Shown here: positions 43,878 to 52,822 of the stretch, piece by piece | Layout: each line of letters starts with the position of its first letter | Numbering within the stretch: position 1 is the stretch's first letter | DNA from: Acinetobacter sp. WCHA55 | Lineage (GTDB): Bacteria > Pseudomonadota > Gammaproteobacteria > Pseudomonadales > Moraxellaceae | Direction of reading: 5' to 3' | Length of the DNA: 64,000 nucleotides | Assembly (NCBI RefSeq): GCF_002165305.2 | Contig: NZ_CP032286.1 | Location: 2,914,001-2,978,000 of the forward strand | Program-made: the position numbers and the translations under genes | Notes under the pieces: generated by a model | What the model saw: the letters and a program-made list of their open reading frames with translations, nothing else | Told to the model about the DNA's origin: nothing | Database searches by the model: none

Positions 43878-45593
43878 GTGCCTCATGACGTAGATCTCAT
43901 TATATTACTTGCTGTCGGTTTTGGACTTGCGCTCATTTTCGGCTATCTTGCAGTACGCTTACGCCTTCCCCCGCTCATTGGTTACCTGATCGCCGGTATC
44001 ATTATTAGCCCCAATACCCCCGGTATTGTCGCAGACATTCATCTGGCGAACCAATTGGCTGAACTTGGGGTTATGTTCCTCATGTTTGGTGTGGGTATGC
44101 ATTTTTCCCTCAATGACTTATTACAAGTCCGACGCATTGCACTGCCAGGTGCTATTTTACAAATTGCTGTCGCGACCCTTCTCGGAATAGGCGTCAGTAT
44201 GATCTGGGGGTGGAGTTTTGGCTCTGCCTTAGTCTTCGGCTTAAGCCTGTCTTGTGCCAGCACAGTGGTATTACTCAAAGCACTGGGAGACCGTGGTCTA
44301 CTCAATTCGGTCAACGGTAAAATTGCCGTAGGTTGGCTCTTGGTTGAAGATCTGGTCATGGTATTGGTATTGGTACTCTTACCTGCTACAGCAGCACTAC
44401 TCGGCGGAGAAGCCTTTGCAGGCAGTGGTAACGACAACATTTGGCTTACCTTAGGCATCACCCTGCTCAAAGTGGTAGGCTTCATTGCTTTTATGCTGAT
44501 CATTGGGAAACGTCTTGTTCCAATGATCATGCAATTTGTCGCTCGCCTTGGTTCGCGTGAACTGTTTACCTTAACCGTCGTGGCTGCTGCGGTATCCATT
44601 GCTTTCGGTGCTTATAAAATTTTTGGTGTTTCCATGGCACTGGGCGCTTTCTTTGCGGGGATGGTCGTTAAAGAGTCTGACTTTAGCCATCGTGCCGAAG
44701 AAGAAACTCTCCCTCTACGTGAAATTTTTGCCATTTTGTTCTTTGTTGCCGTGGGCATGTTATTTGACCCACGTATATTAGTGGAACAACCTGTGCATGT
44801 GCTTGCAGTCGTTGCCATTATCATGATCGGCAAAACCATCGCGGCTATGGCGTTGGTGCTCTTTTTCCGCTACCCCATCAATACAGCTCTCACTGTAGGG
44901 GCTTCACTGGCACAAATTGGTGAGTTTTCCTTCATCTTAGCGACACTCGGGGTTTCACTTAAACTCTTGTCCTTAGAAGGACAAAACCTGATATTGGCAG
45001 GCGCTTTGATCTCCATTACCTTAAACAGTTTTGTGTTCTCGGCAATTGAGCCTGTACAACGCTGGATTCGTGAGCGCTCACATCTAGCACGCTTACTGGA
45101 ACGTAGTGGAGACCCATTGGCAATGCTGCCTGATGAAGTTTCACAAGACTACTTACGTGATCAAGTGGTGATTGTTGGACATGGTGAAGTGGGGCGTCGA
45201 ATTACCAAACAATTGATGGCCGAAGACATTAAAGTCGTAATTGCGGAAGAAAACCGTGAAATTGTAGAAAATCTGCGTGAAAAAGGCATTGCGGCTGTTT
45301 CTGGGATGGCGACAGACCCTGGCGTACTAATTCAAGCCCATATTCAACATGCGCGCCTGCTGGTACTTTCCCCGATGGATATTTTAGATATTCATAAAAT
45401 CGTGGATATCGCCAAAACCCTCAATCCTGAAATTCAAGTCTTGGTGTGTGCGGAAAGTAAAGAAGAAGCTGAAGTGATTCGCCGCGATCAAATTGGTGAA
45501 GTTTATTTTGCAAAAGAGGAAATGGCTAAAAATATGACCAATCATATTTTAAATCAAATTCAGATTGCACATCATCAAGCACCCACCCACTAA
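43878..45593 (+). CDS. CPA2-family cation:proton antiporter, YbaL/Kef type
   Basis: This 571-residue protein has an N-terminal transporter domain (about 1-390, around 12 hydrophobic segments, RLRLPPLIGYLIAGIIISP and GVSMALGAFFAGMVVKES are typical) and a C-terminal TrkA-N Rossmann domain beginning QVVIVGHGEVGRRITKQLMAEDIKVVIAEEN (about 430), with GHGEVG as nucleotide-binding motif. Relatives are YbaL and KefB/KefC potassium-proton antiporters. Translation starts at GTG 43878, seven bases after AAGGAG. The ion is not determinable from sequence. Confidence 0.88.
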   Translation: MPHDVDLIILLAVGFGLALIFGYLAVRLRLPPLIGYLIAGIIISPNTPGIVADIHLANQLAELGVMFLMFGVGMHFSLNDLLQVRRIALPGAILQIAVATLLGIGVSMIWGWSFGSALVFGLSLSCASTVVLLKALGDRGLLNSVNGKIAVGWLLVEDLVMVLVLVLLPATAALLGGEAFAGSGNDNIWLTLGITLLKVVGFIAFMLIIGKRLVPMIMQFVARLGSRELFTLTVVAAAVSIAFGAYKIFGVSMALGAFFAGMVVKESDFSHRAEEETLPLREIFAILFFVAVGMLFDPRILVEQPVHVLAVVAIIMIGKTIAAMALVLFFRYPINTALTVGASLAQIGEFSFILATLGVSLKLLSLEGQNLILAGALISITLNSFVFSAIEPVQRWIRERSHLARLLERSGDPLAMLPDEVSQDYLRDQVVIVGHGEVGRRITKQLMAEDIKVVIAEENREIVENLREKGIAAVSGMATDPGVLIQAHIQHARLLVLSPMDILDIHKIVDIAKTLNPEIQVLVCAESKEEAEVIRRDQIGEVYFAKEEMAKNMTNHILNQIQIAHHQAPTH

Positions 45594-45610
45594 TAAACAA
45601 ACACAAATAC

Positions 45611-45638
45611 AAAAAAACGCACTGTTCAGTGCGTTTTT
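45611..45638 (+). terminator. Terminator after the CPA2 antiporter
   Basis: AAAAAAACGCACT-GTTC-AGTGCGTTTTT. It lies between two converging genes and may serve both. Confidence 0.92.
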
Positions 45639-45648
45639 CTTATTCGGC

Positions 45649-45927
45649 TTAGCTGAAGAACTGTGGCTTTTCATCCACTACTTCAGCTTGCCACTCACCC
45701 ACTTGTTTTTCAAGTAAGCCGTATAAAGCCGCTTGCACCATCTGCTGAGCAACGACTGTTGTCTGGTCACCCAATAATGCTTTGAGCTCTTCATTAAACT
45801 GGATCGTGACTAAAGGCGCACTCTCCGAACCTGCGTTACGTAGTGCGAGCTCACCACCTTCAAGTTGAACCAATTCTAAAATGGCTTCTTGATTTCCAAA
45901 TAATTCTTTCAATTGTTCTATAGACAT
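45649..45927 (-). CDS. Small acidic conserved protein, unknown
   Basis: This 92-residue cytoplasmic protein starts MSIEQLKELFGNQEAILELVQLEGGELALRN and ends WQAEVVDEKPQFFS. It is acidic, alpha/beta-like, with no membrane segment. A reasonable Shine-Dalgarno (GGAGG in the sequence before the ATG, TTGAACATGGAGGAAAT on the minus strand) supports the start. I recall similar uncharacterised proteins in Acinetobacter, but I know no function. Confidence 0.75.
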   Translation of the reverse strand: MSIEQLKELFGNQEAILELVQLEGGELALRNAGSESAPLVTIQFNEELKALLGDQTTVVAQQMVQAALYGLLEKQVGEWQAEVVDEKPQFFS

Positions 45928-46032
45928 ATTTCCTCCATGTTCAACATGGTGGCAAAGGCAGTTGCACTTTGCTTCGCTTAGACTTATTGATATAAGGACA
46001 AATTTTCAAACTTCAAGCGTTGGTCATCGCTT

Positions 46033-46536
46033 TTAGAATTCAACCATCTCATTCCGAAAGCCATCAATCAACGCTGTTAAGTCTCGATGCCACTCACGTA
46101 AAATTTTGGTATCGGGTAACCATGCTTGAGGAGTTTGAGTCACTTTAATGATCAGATTGGATGAAGTTTCTGACTCCGGTTCAGGCGTACTTGGCTCTGG
46201 TGCATACTGACACAAGCGATAAGCACGTTTTAACTCAGCAATGAAACCTTCTTTCGACAGTTGTTGCATCACAGTCACTTCAGGCGAGACTTGTCCTTTA
46301 GCTGCCATATGCTCTTCTATGGACTTCAGCGTTGGGTTTAAGTCATTTAAGCGGTAGTAACGGACCAGCTCTTGTAGAAACGCAAGCACCGCGCCATGCA
46401 AGTGAAACACAGCAGCCTCACGGTAAGCCTGAACTTGTTGCACATGATCAATTTGCTCTGCTTGTTGACATGAAAGTCGAGCAAAGTAGAGTTTTTGGTT
46501 AGTGCGATCAGCATGGTAACGGGCAACACGAGTCAT
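46033..46536 (-). CDS. DUF6586-type protein
   Basis: This 167-residue protein begins MTRVARYHADRTNQKLYFARLSCQQAEQ and is mostly helical with a Pro/Glu/Ser-rich insert near residue 115 (EPSTPEPESETSS). The TNQKLYFA start is the pattern I associate with DUF6586, a family found in Pseudomonas and Acinetobacter not far from topA. Function is unknown. It is transcribed in the same direction as the neighbouring small genes, with its own spacer. Confidence 0.7.
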   Translation of the reverse strand: MTRVARYHADRTNQKLYFARLSCQQAEQIDHVQQVQAYREAAVFHLHGAVLAFLQELVRYYRLNDLNPTLKSIEEHMAAKGQVSPEVTVMQQLSKEGFIAELKRAYRLCQYAPEPSTPEPESETSSNLIIKVTQTPQAWLPDTKILREWHRDLTALIDGFRNEMVEF

Positions 46537-46611
46537 GAAGGGTGTTCCTAAATTTTGGCATTTATAACAATTCTAAGAGTAATCTTTCTATACAGCAGTG
46601 CATAATAAAAA

Positions 46612-46974
46612 TTATGCATGATCTATTTCAATAAAATAAATCTTTCTTTTTGCTATGACAGGCATCGAAATATGGATTGGACGCACATTTGTCAGTACCC
46701 AAGCCCAATATCCCTCTTCCCAATACGATGCCATAGCCGAATCAAACTCATCTTCTCTCCATGAGTGAATCGACTCAACATCAACCATAGCAACAGCATA
46801 CCCCAACTCTTCATCACCCTCTTGTGTCAAATAATGCTGATTTTCAACAATCAATAAATTTTTCAACGGCAAATGTGTAGGGCGCCAAGAACGTATTTCT
46901 AAAGTCTTTTTTCCTTGTGCAATGTGTCGACCCATCGGAGCAACAATCGATAAAGCTGGATAAATTTTTTTCAT
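46612..46974 (-). CDS. ASCH-domain protein
   Basis: From the ATG at 46974 the product is 120 residues: MKKIYPALSIVAPMGRHIAQ, then GKKTLEIRSWRP, LPLKNLLIVENQHYL, GYAVAMVDVESIHSW and YWAWVLTNVRPI. The E-I-R-S-W motif, internal G-x-A-x-x-x-D segment and terminal beta region fit the ASCH/PUA-like fold, which binds RNA or modified nucleosides. The frame is open 33 codons upstream, but that part covers the terminator of the RRM gene, so I use the later ATG. Confidence 0.75.
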   Translation of the reverse strand: MKKIYPALSIVAPMGRHIAQGKKTLEIRSWRPTHLPLKNLLIVENQHYLTQEGDEELGYAVAMVDVESIHSWREDEFDSAMASYWEEGYWAWVLTNVRPIHISMPVIAKRKIYFIEIDHA

Positions 46975-46984
46975 TTTATCCCAT

Positions 46985-47012
46985 AAAAAAGGAGCATCTA
47001 TTGCTCCTTTTT
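46985..47012 (-). terminator. Terminator after the RRM gene
   Basis: AAAAAAGGAGCA-TCTAT-TGCTCCTTTTT, just before the ASCH gene start on the minus strand. Confidence 0.9.
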
Positions 47013-47014
47013 GC

Positions 47015-47275
47015 TTATGCTTCTGGCTTCTCAGGTTTATCTTCCGCCTGTTTGACACGAATACCCGTGCCATGTAAACGTAGTGTATTTAGCCCTTTAA
47101 TGGCTTTAATCGCCTCACGTGCATGCGGCATTTCAACAAAAGCAAAACCTTTCGATTTACCTGTTGCTGCATCAAGGATTAAATTACATGATGCAACTGT
47201 GCCATATTGCTTAAATAATTCAAGCAGTTCAGCTTCAGCCACTGTACGCTCTAAATTACGAACTAAAATTTTCAT
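47015..47275 (-). CDS. RNA-recognition-motif protein
   Basis: This 86-residue protein consists of one RRM: RNP2 KILVRNL at the N-terminus and RNP1 KSKGFAFVEM at about 42-51, with a short charged C-terminus (KQAEDKPEKPEA). Bacterial single-RRM proteins of this size bind RNA and are often cold-inducible. I start at the ATG at 47273-47275; the open frame extends 27 codons upstream but lacks family-like sequence. Confidence 0.88.
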   Translation of the reverse strand: MKILVRNLERTVAEAELLELFKQYGTVASCNLILDAATGKSKGFAFVEMPHAREAIKAIKGLNTLRLHGTGIRVKQAEDKPEKPEA

Positions 47276-47373
47276 CTTACAACCTTCAAAAATAGGCAAA
47301 ATCATCAAAAAGCAATCGCCTACGCTACTTTCTGAACATTGCACAACAAATACCACAATGTAATTAGTTTAGT

Positions 47374-49362
47374 TTAATCGAGATTAATCCCAAAATCTAA
47401 ATTAATCGATTGGCGCTCAATTAAAGCACTCTTTACCGTTTGTTGGCGAGGCTTATGGTGCGTTTCCATGCTACACAAATTTCGCGTCAGATCATTTAAA
47501 AAGTAGCTTTCAACTTTCCGCCCTTGCTCATCAATCACATCTCGTGCCCATAGACTTAAATTTTGCTTAGTTAAAATCAGCTCATTCTGAGCCCGTGTCA
47601 GCGCCACATACAAGACCCGACGCTCTTCTTCAACCTCATTAAAATCGCCTTGAGCACGGGCATGCGGATACTGCCCCGGAGTGACATTCGCCACATAACA
47701 AACCTTTTGCTCTGTACCTTTGGCCGAGTGAATGGTAATCAGGGTGACGACATCACTATCGGACTGGCGTTCGATTTCAGAAATTGACACAGGATCAAGC
47801 ACATACTCCTCTAGGAACTCACTTAACTGGTTATGTTTAGACGCCAATTGTTTGACCAGTTCAAAGTCACCTTGGCGGCGGTTCCAGTCTTTTTTATAAT
47901 TTTCAGCCAATTGTGCTTCAATCGCTTGAATACCCAAACTGACGCAAGCCTGTACTTCCTGTTTCAGCACCGTCATTTGCTTCATGATCAACAAGGTTTC
48001 AGCAGGAATCCGTCCAAATTTTTCTAATTTATCAAAAATCAAATCAAACTCAGGCTCCAGTAGAAGTTGCTGAGCAAGACGGCTTGCACCCACATCTCCC
48101 ACCCCATTCCACAGAGTGAGAAAACGCATCCATGCAATATCATCTAGAGGATTAGCAATCACGCGCAGCAAGCTCAGTAAATCTTTCACATGCGCGGTTT
48201 CAAGCAGTTTCATACCCCCAATAAATCGATAGGGGACATTGGCTGCAATACATGCGGCCTCAATATGCCGTGCTGCAAAGCTAGAACGGACCAAAACCAT
48301 ATGATCTGACCATTTACTTCCTTGTAAATAATGTCGCTCTTTAATGTCGATCGCAATCCATTTTGCTTCATCAAATTCATTTGGGAAAATGTGCATGCGG
48401 GGCTTCACACCTTCACCGCGATGTGCATCTAAACGTTTGTTGTATTGAATCTCAGATTGATCGAGCAACCAATTAGAAAGGTCTAAAATTTCTTGGGTAG
48501 AGCGATAGTTTTGCTCCAATTTAAACACCTGAGCATTCGGCACACGGTCTTTAAAGTGGTGAATATTTTCAAAATCTGCCCCACGGAAACCATAAATTGA
48601 CTGTGCATCATCCCCCACACAAAACAGGCTCACTTTATCTTTGAGCGGTTCAAGCAAGGCCCACTGCAAAGGATTGGTATCCTGCATTTCATCGACCAAC
48701 ATGTGTTTACAGAGTGATGCCACATAGTCGGCTAAACCGTCTGACTGATCGAGTGCTGAGGCCACGATTGCCAAAATATCGTCATAATCTAAAAAACTAC
48801 GAGCACGTTTTCTCGTTTCATATTCTTTCATGATTTCCGCAATTTGATCTTTAAAAGCCAAATGCTCAGGATGCTGTTTTTCTAAGGCATCACTCAGTTT
48901 CTGCCGCGTATTGCGTGCAAAAGAATACAGATCACACAGTTCTTGCGGTTTAGGCAACTGATTGGGATTTTTTTTATCATCTTTTCCACGAATCAGGCGG
49001 AACATCATCAACTGATCATCACGATCAATAATTGAAAACTGTTCTAAACCAAAGGCTTTCGGCACACGGCGTAGCAGATACATACAAAAAGTATGAAAAG
49101 TAGAAGCGCGCAGACCTTTTGCCTGCTCACCTAAAGCCAACTCCACTCGCGCCACAATCTCGCTGGCTGAACGACGGGTAAAGGTTAAAATCTGGATTTG
49201 GTTGGCTGGAATCCCTTGATCTATCAGGTATGCCGCTCGCGCTACAATGGTTTTGGTCTTGCCACAGCCAGCCCCTGCAAGCACCAGACTGTGTTGTAAC
49301 TCAGTCGTGGCAGCTTGTTTTTGTTGCGGGTTTAATTCATCAATTAGGCTGGCTAAACTCAT
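47374..49362 (-). CDS. UvrD/Rep-type superfamily 1 DNA helicase
   Basis: This 662-residue 3'-5' helicase starts MSLASLIDELNPQQKQAA (Q motif). Walker A is AGAGCGKT, with TRRSASEIV (motif Ia region), LVDEMQDTNPLQWALL (motif II), FCVGDDAQSIYGFRGA (motif III) and LYVALTRAQNEL (motif VI). It is somewhat shorter than classical UvrD or Rep and lacks an obvious C-terminal interaction tail. I do not assign a symbol, because several paralogues of this class exist in related genomes. A start six bases upstream (MIMSL) is possible. Confidence 0.9.
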   Translation of the reverse strand: MSLASLIDELNPQQKQAATTELQHSLVLAGAGCGKTKTIVARAAYLIDQGIPANQIQILTFTRRSASEIVARVELALGEQAKGLRASTFHTFCMYLLRRVPKAFGLEQFSIIDRDDQLMMFRLIRGKDDKKNPNQLPKPQELCDLYSFARNTRQKLSDALEKQHPEHLAFKDQIAEIMKEYETRKRARSFLDYDDILAIVASALDQSDGLADYVASLCKHMLVDEMQDTNPLQWALLEPLKDKVSLFCVGDDAQSIYGFRGADFENIHHFKDRVPNAQVFKLEQNYRSTQEILDLSNWLLDQSEIQYNKRLDAHRGEGVKPRMHIFPNEFDEAKWIAIDIKERHYLQGSKWSDHMVLVRSSFAARHIEAACIAANVPYRFIGGMKLLETAHVKDLLSLLRVIANPLDDIAWMRFLTLWNGVGDVGASRLAQQLLLEPEFDLIFDKLEKFGRIPAETLLIMKQMTVLKQEVQACVSLGIQAIEAQLAENYKKDWNRRQGDFELVKQLASKHNQLSEFLEEYVLDPVSISEIERQSDSDVVTLITIHSAKGTEQKVCYVANVTPGQYPHARAQGDFNEVEEERRVLYVALTRAQNELILTKQNLSLWARDVIDEQGRKVESYFLNDLTRNLCSMETHHKPRQQTVKSALIERQSINLDFGINLD

Positions 49363-49516
49363 AATCACTCATCAATTCGTGGATGCTACTAGTTTAACAA
49401 ATCTATGACGTCAATATGAGCCTACAACAACGATTATCCATTTCTGTCTGGAATACATCTTCAAATTTAGGCCAAGGCCTTATGCTCGAATCAATTACCG
49501 ACTCAAATATTTAAAA

Positions 49517-50668
49517 TCAAGCTTGCTCAACATGATTTAAAAGCAAAAGTCGAGTGATGTGCTCACAGCTGTTTTGCAAATGCTGTTCTGCATCTTTCAA
49601 TGCTGTGGCTAAATCACAGTCGGACTCATTGATCGAAACAATTTGACTAAACCCTTCATCCAATAATGACTCAATATCCTCTCCAACACGTCCAGCAAAG
49701 GCAATCACTGGTTTATTCAACTGTTTGGCTAACTGAGCCACCGCCCACGGCGTTTTGCCAAATTTGGTTTGGAAGTCGATACTGCCCTCACCAGTGAAGA
49801 CATAATCAGCTTGCTTTATTTTCTCAGCCAGTTGGGTTTGTTCAATCACCCACGTCGCACCTGACTGAAGCTGAGCACCTGTGAATGCCATTAAGCCAAA
49901 GCCTAGCCCACCTGCGGCACCCGCCCCTGCAACATTCCGTATCTGTAGATTAAGCTGTGTTTCGACCACATCCGCAAAGTGACTCAAGTTTTGATCTAAC
50001 TGCTCAACCATCTCTGTGCTCGCCCCTTTTTGCGGACCAAACACATACGAGGCGCCTTGCATGCCACATAGTGGATTGGTCACATCAGAGGCAATCAAAA
50101 CTTGAACCCCGTGCAAGCGTGGGTCTAAAGCCTGCATATCAATCCGTTCAATCTCTTGTAAATGACCACCACCAACGGCCAGTTCAACCCCTTGTACATC
50201 TAAAAACCTGATTCCAAGCGCTTGAGCCATGCCACTGCCTGCATCATTGGTGACACTGCCTCCGAGTGCCAAAATAATTTTTGACACACCTACGTCCAAG
50301 GCATGCCGAATCATTTGCCCCGTTCCCAAAGTTGTGGTTAGCAGTGGATTCCGCTGCGCAGATTCAAGCAGATGAATCCCATTGGCTTTGGCCATTTCAA
50401 TAACAGCCGTTTGCCCACCATCAAATAAGCCCCAATACGTTTTAATTCGTTGCGATGGCAATGGCCCTGTTACTTCACATTCGACTTTTTGGCCAGCTAA
50501 AGATGCTAATAAAGCATCGACTGTACCTTCCCCACCATCTGCCATGGGTACATGTATACATACTGCATTAGGGATTAGGTTTTGAATCCCACGTTGCATC
50601 GCCACACAGGCCCGCTCTGCAGTCATACTTTCTTTAAATGAATCGGGCGCTAGTACAAAAGTTTTCAT
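49517..50668 (-). CDS. Glycerate kinase, GarK/GlxK family
   Basis: This 383-residue enzyme phosphorylates D-glycerate, in this family to 2-phosphoglycerate. Family features are the N-terminal FVLAPDSFKESMTAERACVAMQRG, VPMADGGEGTVDALLAS, ALGGSVTNDAGSGMAQALG, GAGAAGGLGFGLMAF and DYVFTGEGSIDFQTKFGKTP. No glyoxylate or galactarate gene is adjacent. It is preceded, on the higher-coordinate side, by a terminator and the HdeD-like gene. Confidence 0.93.
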   Translation of the reverse strand: MKTFVLAPDSFKESMTAERACVAMQRGIQNLIPNAVCIHVPMADGGEGTVDALLASLAGQKVECEVTGPLPSQRIKTYWGLFDGGQTAVIEMAKANGIHLLESAQRNPLLTTTLGTGQMIRHALDVGVSKIILALGGSVTNDAGSGMAQALGIRFLDVQGVELAVGGGHLQEIERIDMQALDPRLHGVQVLIASDVTNPLCGMQGASYVFGPQKGASTEMVEQLDQNLSHFADVVETQLNLQIRNVAGAGAAGGLGFGLMAFTGAQLQSGATWVIEQTQLAEKIKQADYVFTGEGSIDFQTKFGKTPWAVAQLAKQLNKPVIAFAGRVGEDIESLLDEGFSQIVSINESDCDLATALKDAEQHLQNSCEHITRLLLLNHVEQA

Positions 50669-50735
50669 CGTGCGAAATATTCCATAAATTATATTTGCCA
50701 GCTCTCAAACTTAAATGACAAGGGTGTTGAAATAT

Positions 50736-50764
50736 AAAAAGAGTGCTAAAGCACTCTTTTTTTT
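50736..50764 (-). terminator. Terminator after the HdeD-like gene
   Basis: AAAAAGAGTGC-TAAA-GCACTCTTTTTTTT. It lies between the HdeD-like gene and glycerate kinase. Confidence 0.92.
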
Positions 50765-50779
50765 GTTCAGATTGATCAT

Positions 50780-51352
50780 TTAGGCATCTGCTGAACTTTT
50801 CGGGACTTCTCTTTTGATATAAGAAGCTAAAGAAAGATAATTAATCCCTTGGAATAAAATATCAAAAGCAAGGAATAAACCCAGCACCCAAAATGGAGCA
50901 TCTGGTGTGGTTAAAATCATAATGCCCGCCAGCAGGGTTAAAACACCAGAAAAAAGTGTCCAGCCCCAACCTTGGAATGCTCGAAATAAGATTGCATTAA
51001 AGATACGAATGACCCCAGCAATAATCAGGAAAACAGCTAAAACACTGGTCAAAACAATGGCTGTTTTCACAGGGGTGCTAAATGCATAATAGCCTGCGAC
51101 CAAATACAACACACCAAACAATGCCCATAGCCAGCGAAAGCTACCCTCAAAAATCTTAAAAGCTGCGATGAAGTGTAAAACACCACCTATCATCATCAAC
51201 ACGCCAAAGATAAACACCACTGATAAGGTTGCAAAAGGCAAAGCGGCCAAAAGGACAAAACCAAACAACACCAATAAGATCCCTAAACCCAAATACCATT
51301 TACGATTTTCATGGAGTTGATGGCGAACTAAATCATTACCTACTGTTTTCAT
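50780..51352 (-). CDS. HdeD-family (DUF308) membrane protein
   Basis: This is a 190-residue inner-membrane protein with about six hydrophobic segments arranged as two DUF308 repeats: VVFIFGVLMMIGGVLHFIAAFKIF, then WALFGVLYLVAGYYAFSTPVKTAIVLTSVLAVFLIIAGVIRI and WTLFSGVLTLLAGIMILTTPDAPFWVLGLFLAFDILFQGI. HdeD-like proteins are associated with acid resistance; direct function is unclear. A DnaA-box cluster lies just upstream of its start (51419-51470). Confidence 0.85.
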   Translation of the reverse strand: MKTVGNDLVRHQLHENRKWYLGLGILLVLFGFVLLAALPFATLSVVFIFGVLMMIGGVLHFIAAFKIFEGSFRWLWALFGVLYLVAGYYAFSTPVKTAIVLTSVLAVFLIIAGVIRIFNAILFRAFQGWGWTLFSGVLTLLAGIMILTTPDAPFWVLGLFLAFDILFQGINYLSLASYIKREVPKSSADA

Positions 51353-51418
51353 CTTCTTCTCAAGTTTGATTTTCGTTCACTTAGTTTTAACATGTTTTGC
51401 AGCTAACTTGTAGGCATG

Positions 51419-51470
51419 AATTTATCCACATAAGCACACTGGATTGTGGATAAATTCGACATTATCCACA
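51419..51470. promoter_or_regulatory. Cluster of three consensus DnaA boxes
   Basis: TTATCCACA occurs exactly at 51422-51430 and 51462-51470 on the plus strand and at 51445-51453 on the minus strand. The first two also form a perfect 12-bp inverted repeat (AATTTATCCACA with TGTGGATAAATT). It lies between two minus-strand genes. No AT-rich unwinding region and no dnaA gene are nearby, so it is not a chromosomal origin as seen here. Confidence 0.8.
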
Positions 51471-51471
51471 G

Positions 51472-52230
51472 TTACTTTTTCCAGCCAATTTCTATCGCGG
51501 TGATCTCATTCACCAAGGTATCATCAATCGACTCTGGCATTTTACTTTGTGTTTCCGAAGTTGGTATGTGTCCAGCCATAAGCTCAGCTTTAGCTTGTGG
51601 GAACAAGGGCTGCTGATTTGGATATGCATAACCTACGGGATACATCGGTTGCCCAGTAGCTATGTCATATTTATCACTGGCACCAAAGGCATGTAAAAGC
51701 TCATGTACAAGAACGACTTTGTTTTGCTCAGTTTGCTTGGTCGATGCAAATAAATTCACCGAACCGATGCGACCTTTTTGCAAGGCTGTAGAGTGTTTCA
51801 GCTCTTTAGTTAGTGCAGGATCATAATAGTTCAAATACAAAGTAACGGCTGGTGCACCATCTGAACCCTGATGGTTTTTCCATGCATAATAACGGAACTT
51901 TAAGCTCCACATTACAGTATCCAATAAACTTGCCTGCTCAGGCACTTTCGGTGGTAGCTGCTTGAGTTCACGCCCAAGTTGAAAATAAATCGCAATCGGT
52001 TGACCGCGATATGTCGCCGACATCTGCTCTAAATAGCCTTGTACTCCTTGTAAGTTTCCAAGGTTCAGTTGCTGAATATATTGCTGAGTAGTAGCCTGTC
52101 CATCTGCATTCACTGGATGGAGTAATACAATAATGGGCTTGCTCCAATCTTGGTTCTGATCCCGATAAGCATTCACAGCAACCACCAATAAAATCAGTAG
52201 CAAGATTAAAATACGAAGTTTTTTCCACAT
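51472..52230 (-). CDS. Membrane-anchored protein with a metzincin-type zinc motif
   Basis: This 252-residue protein has an uncleaved N-terminal anchor (LRILILLLILLVVAVNAY) and a periplasmic domain. VVLVHELLHAFGASDKYD contains HExxHxxGxxD: H176, E177, H180 and D186, a variant metzincin zinc-binding site with Asp as third ligand. Downstream, AELMAGHIPTS may form the Met-turn. Regions around 34-160 are not recognised. It is likely an inner-membrane-tethered metallopeptidase of unknown substrate, or a derivative that only binds zinc. The stop codon touches the DnaA-box cluster. Confidence 0.7.
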   Translation of the reverse strand: MWKKLRILILLLILLVVAVNAYRDQNQDWSKPIIVLLHPVNADGQATTQQYIQQLNLGNLQGVQGYLEQMSATYRGQPIAIYFQLGRELKQLPPKVPEQASLLDTVMWSLKFRYYAWKNHQGSDGAPAVTLYLNYYDPALTKELKHSTALQKGRIGSVNLFASTKQTEQNKVVLVHELLHAFGASDKYDIATGQPMYPVGYAYPNQQPLFPQAKAELMAGHIPTSETQSKMPESIDDTLVNEITAIEIGWKK

Positions 52231-52297
52231 CTTTGCCCCCCAATTTTTAAATTTTTTTTATCACAATGATCAATACATTACGTAATTTCTAAATGTA

Positions 52298-52726
52298 TTA
52301 TAGAGGTTGTTGTAATACAAAGTTTTCCCAAATAAAGTCGTATAATTTTCTTTGATTTGAAAATACAGCTAAAGTTTTAGCTTTCGCTAAGCTACACCAT
52401 CGATATTCAGTATGCTCATAGTTCAACAGAACAGATTGGTTTTTAGCACACAAGCCAACAAATGCGGGAATCATTTCAATCACATTCAAGCTTGGCTCAT
52501 AAAACTGCTCGATGTAATCTGCACTAAATAAATGTTGTGGCTGAATGGCGGTTTCTTCTTTGATTTCTCGAAGTATCGCTTGGCTGGCGGTCTCATTTTC
52601 TTCAACCTTTCCTGCGACATGGCACCAATAATCACCTTTAACTCGCTTCATCAATAACAGTTTAATTTCGCCCTCAATTTTTGACAGTAAAACAGCGGAT
52701 ACAACAACAGAGCGAATAGGAATCAT
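52298..52726 (-). CDS. Nudix hydrolase
   Basis: This 142-residue protein has the Nudix box GKVEENETASQAILREIKEETAI. The residue normally Gly after REUxEE-x is Ala here, a mild deviation; the acidic catalytic residues are all present. The general form (YRWCSLAKAKTLAVFSNQRKLYDFIWENFV near the C-terminus) resembles dATP-pyrophosphohydrolase-like members. It is intact, unlike the Nudix gene at 2.3-4.1 kb. Substrate unknown. Confidence 0.88.
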   Translation of the reverse strand: MIPIRSVVVSAVLLSKIEGEIKLLLMKRVKGDYWCHVAGKVEENETASQAILREIKEETAIQPQHLFSADYIEQFYEPSLNVIEMIPAFVGLCAKNQSVLLNYEHTEYRWCSLAKAKTLAVFSNQRKLYDFIWENFVLQQPL

Positions 52727-52770
52727 ACATTAACCAAAATCTTTTTTTATTTATAGATGTGCATCATATA

Positions 52771-52797
52771 AAAAATGCCCACCAAAGTGAGCATTTC
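52771..52797 (-). terminator. Probable terminator after topA
   Basis: AAATGCCCAC and GTGAGCATTT form a hairpin with one C-A mismatch. The T-run on the minus strand (AAAAA at 52771-52775) follows the stem after topA. Confidence 0.6.
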
Positions 52798-52822
52798 TTG
52801 ATTATTTCTAAGCAATTAAAAC

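Noticed and set aside
51419..51470. Chromosomal origin of replication.
   Set aside because: DnaA boxes are present, but there is no dnaA/dnaN, AT-rich unwinding region or further boxes nearby.
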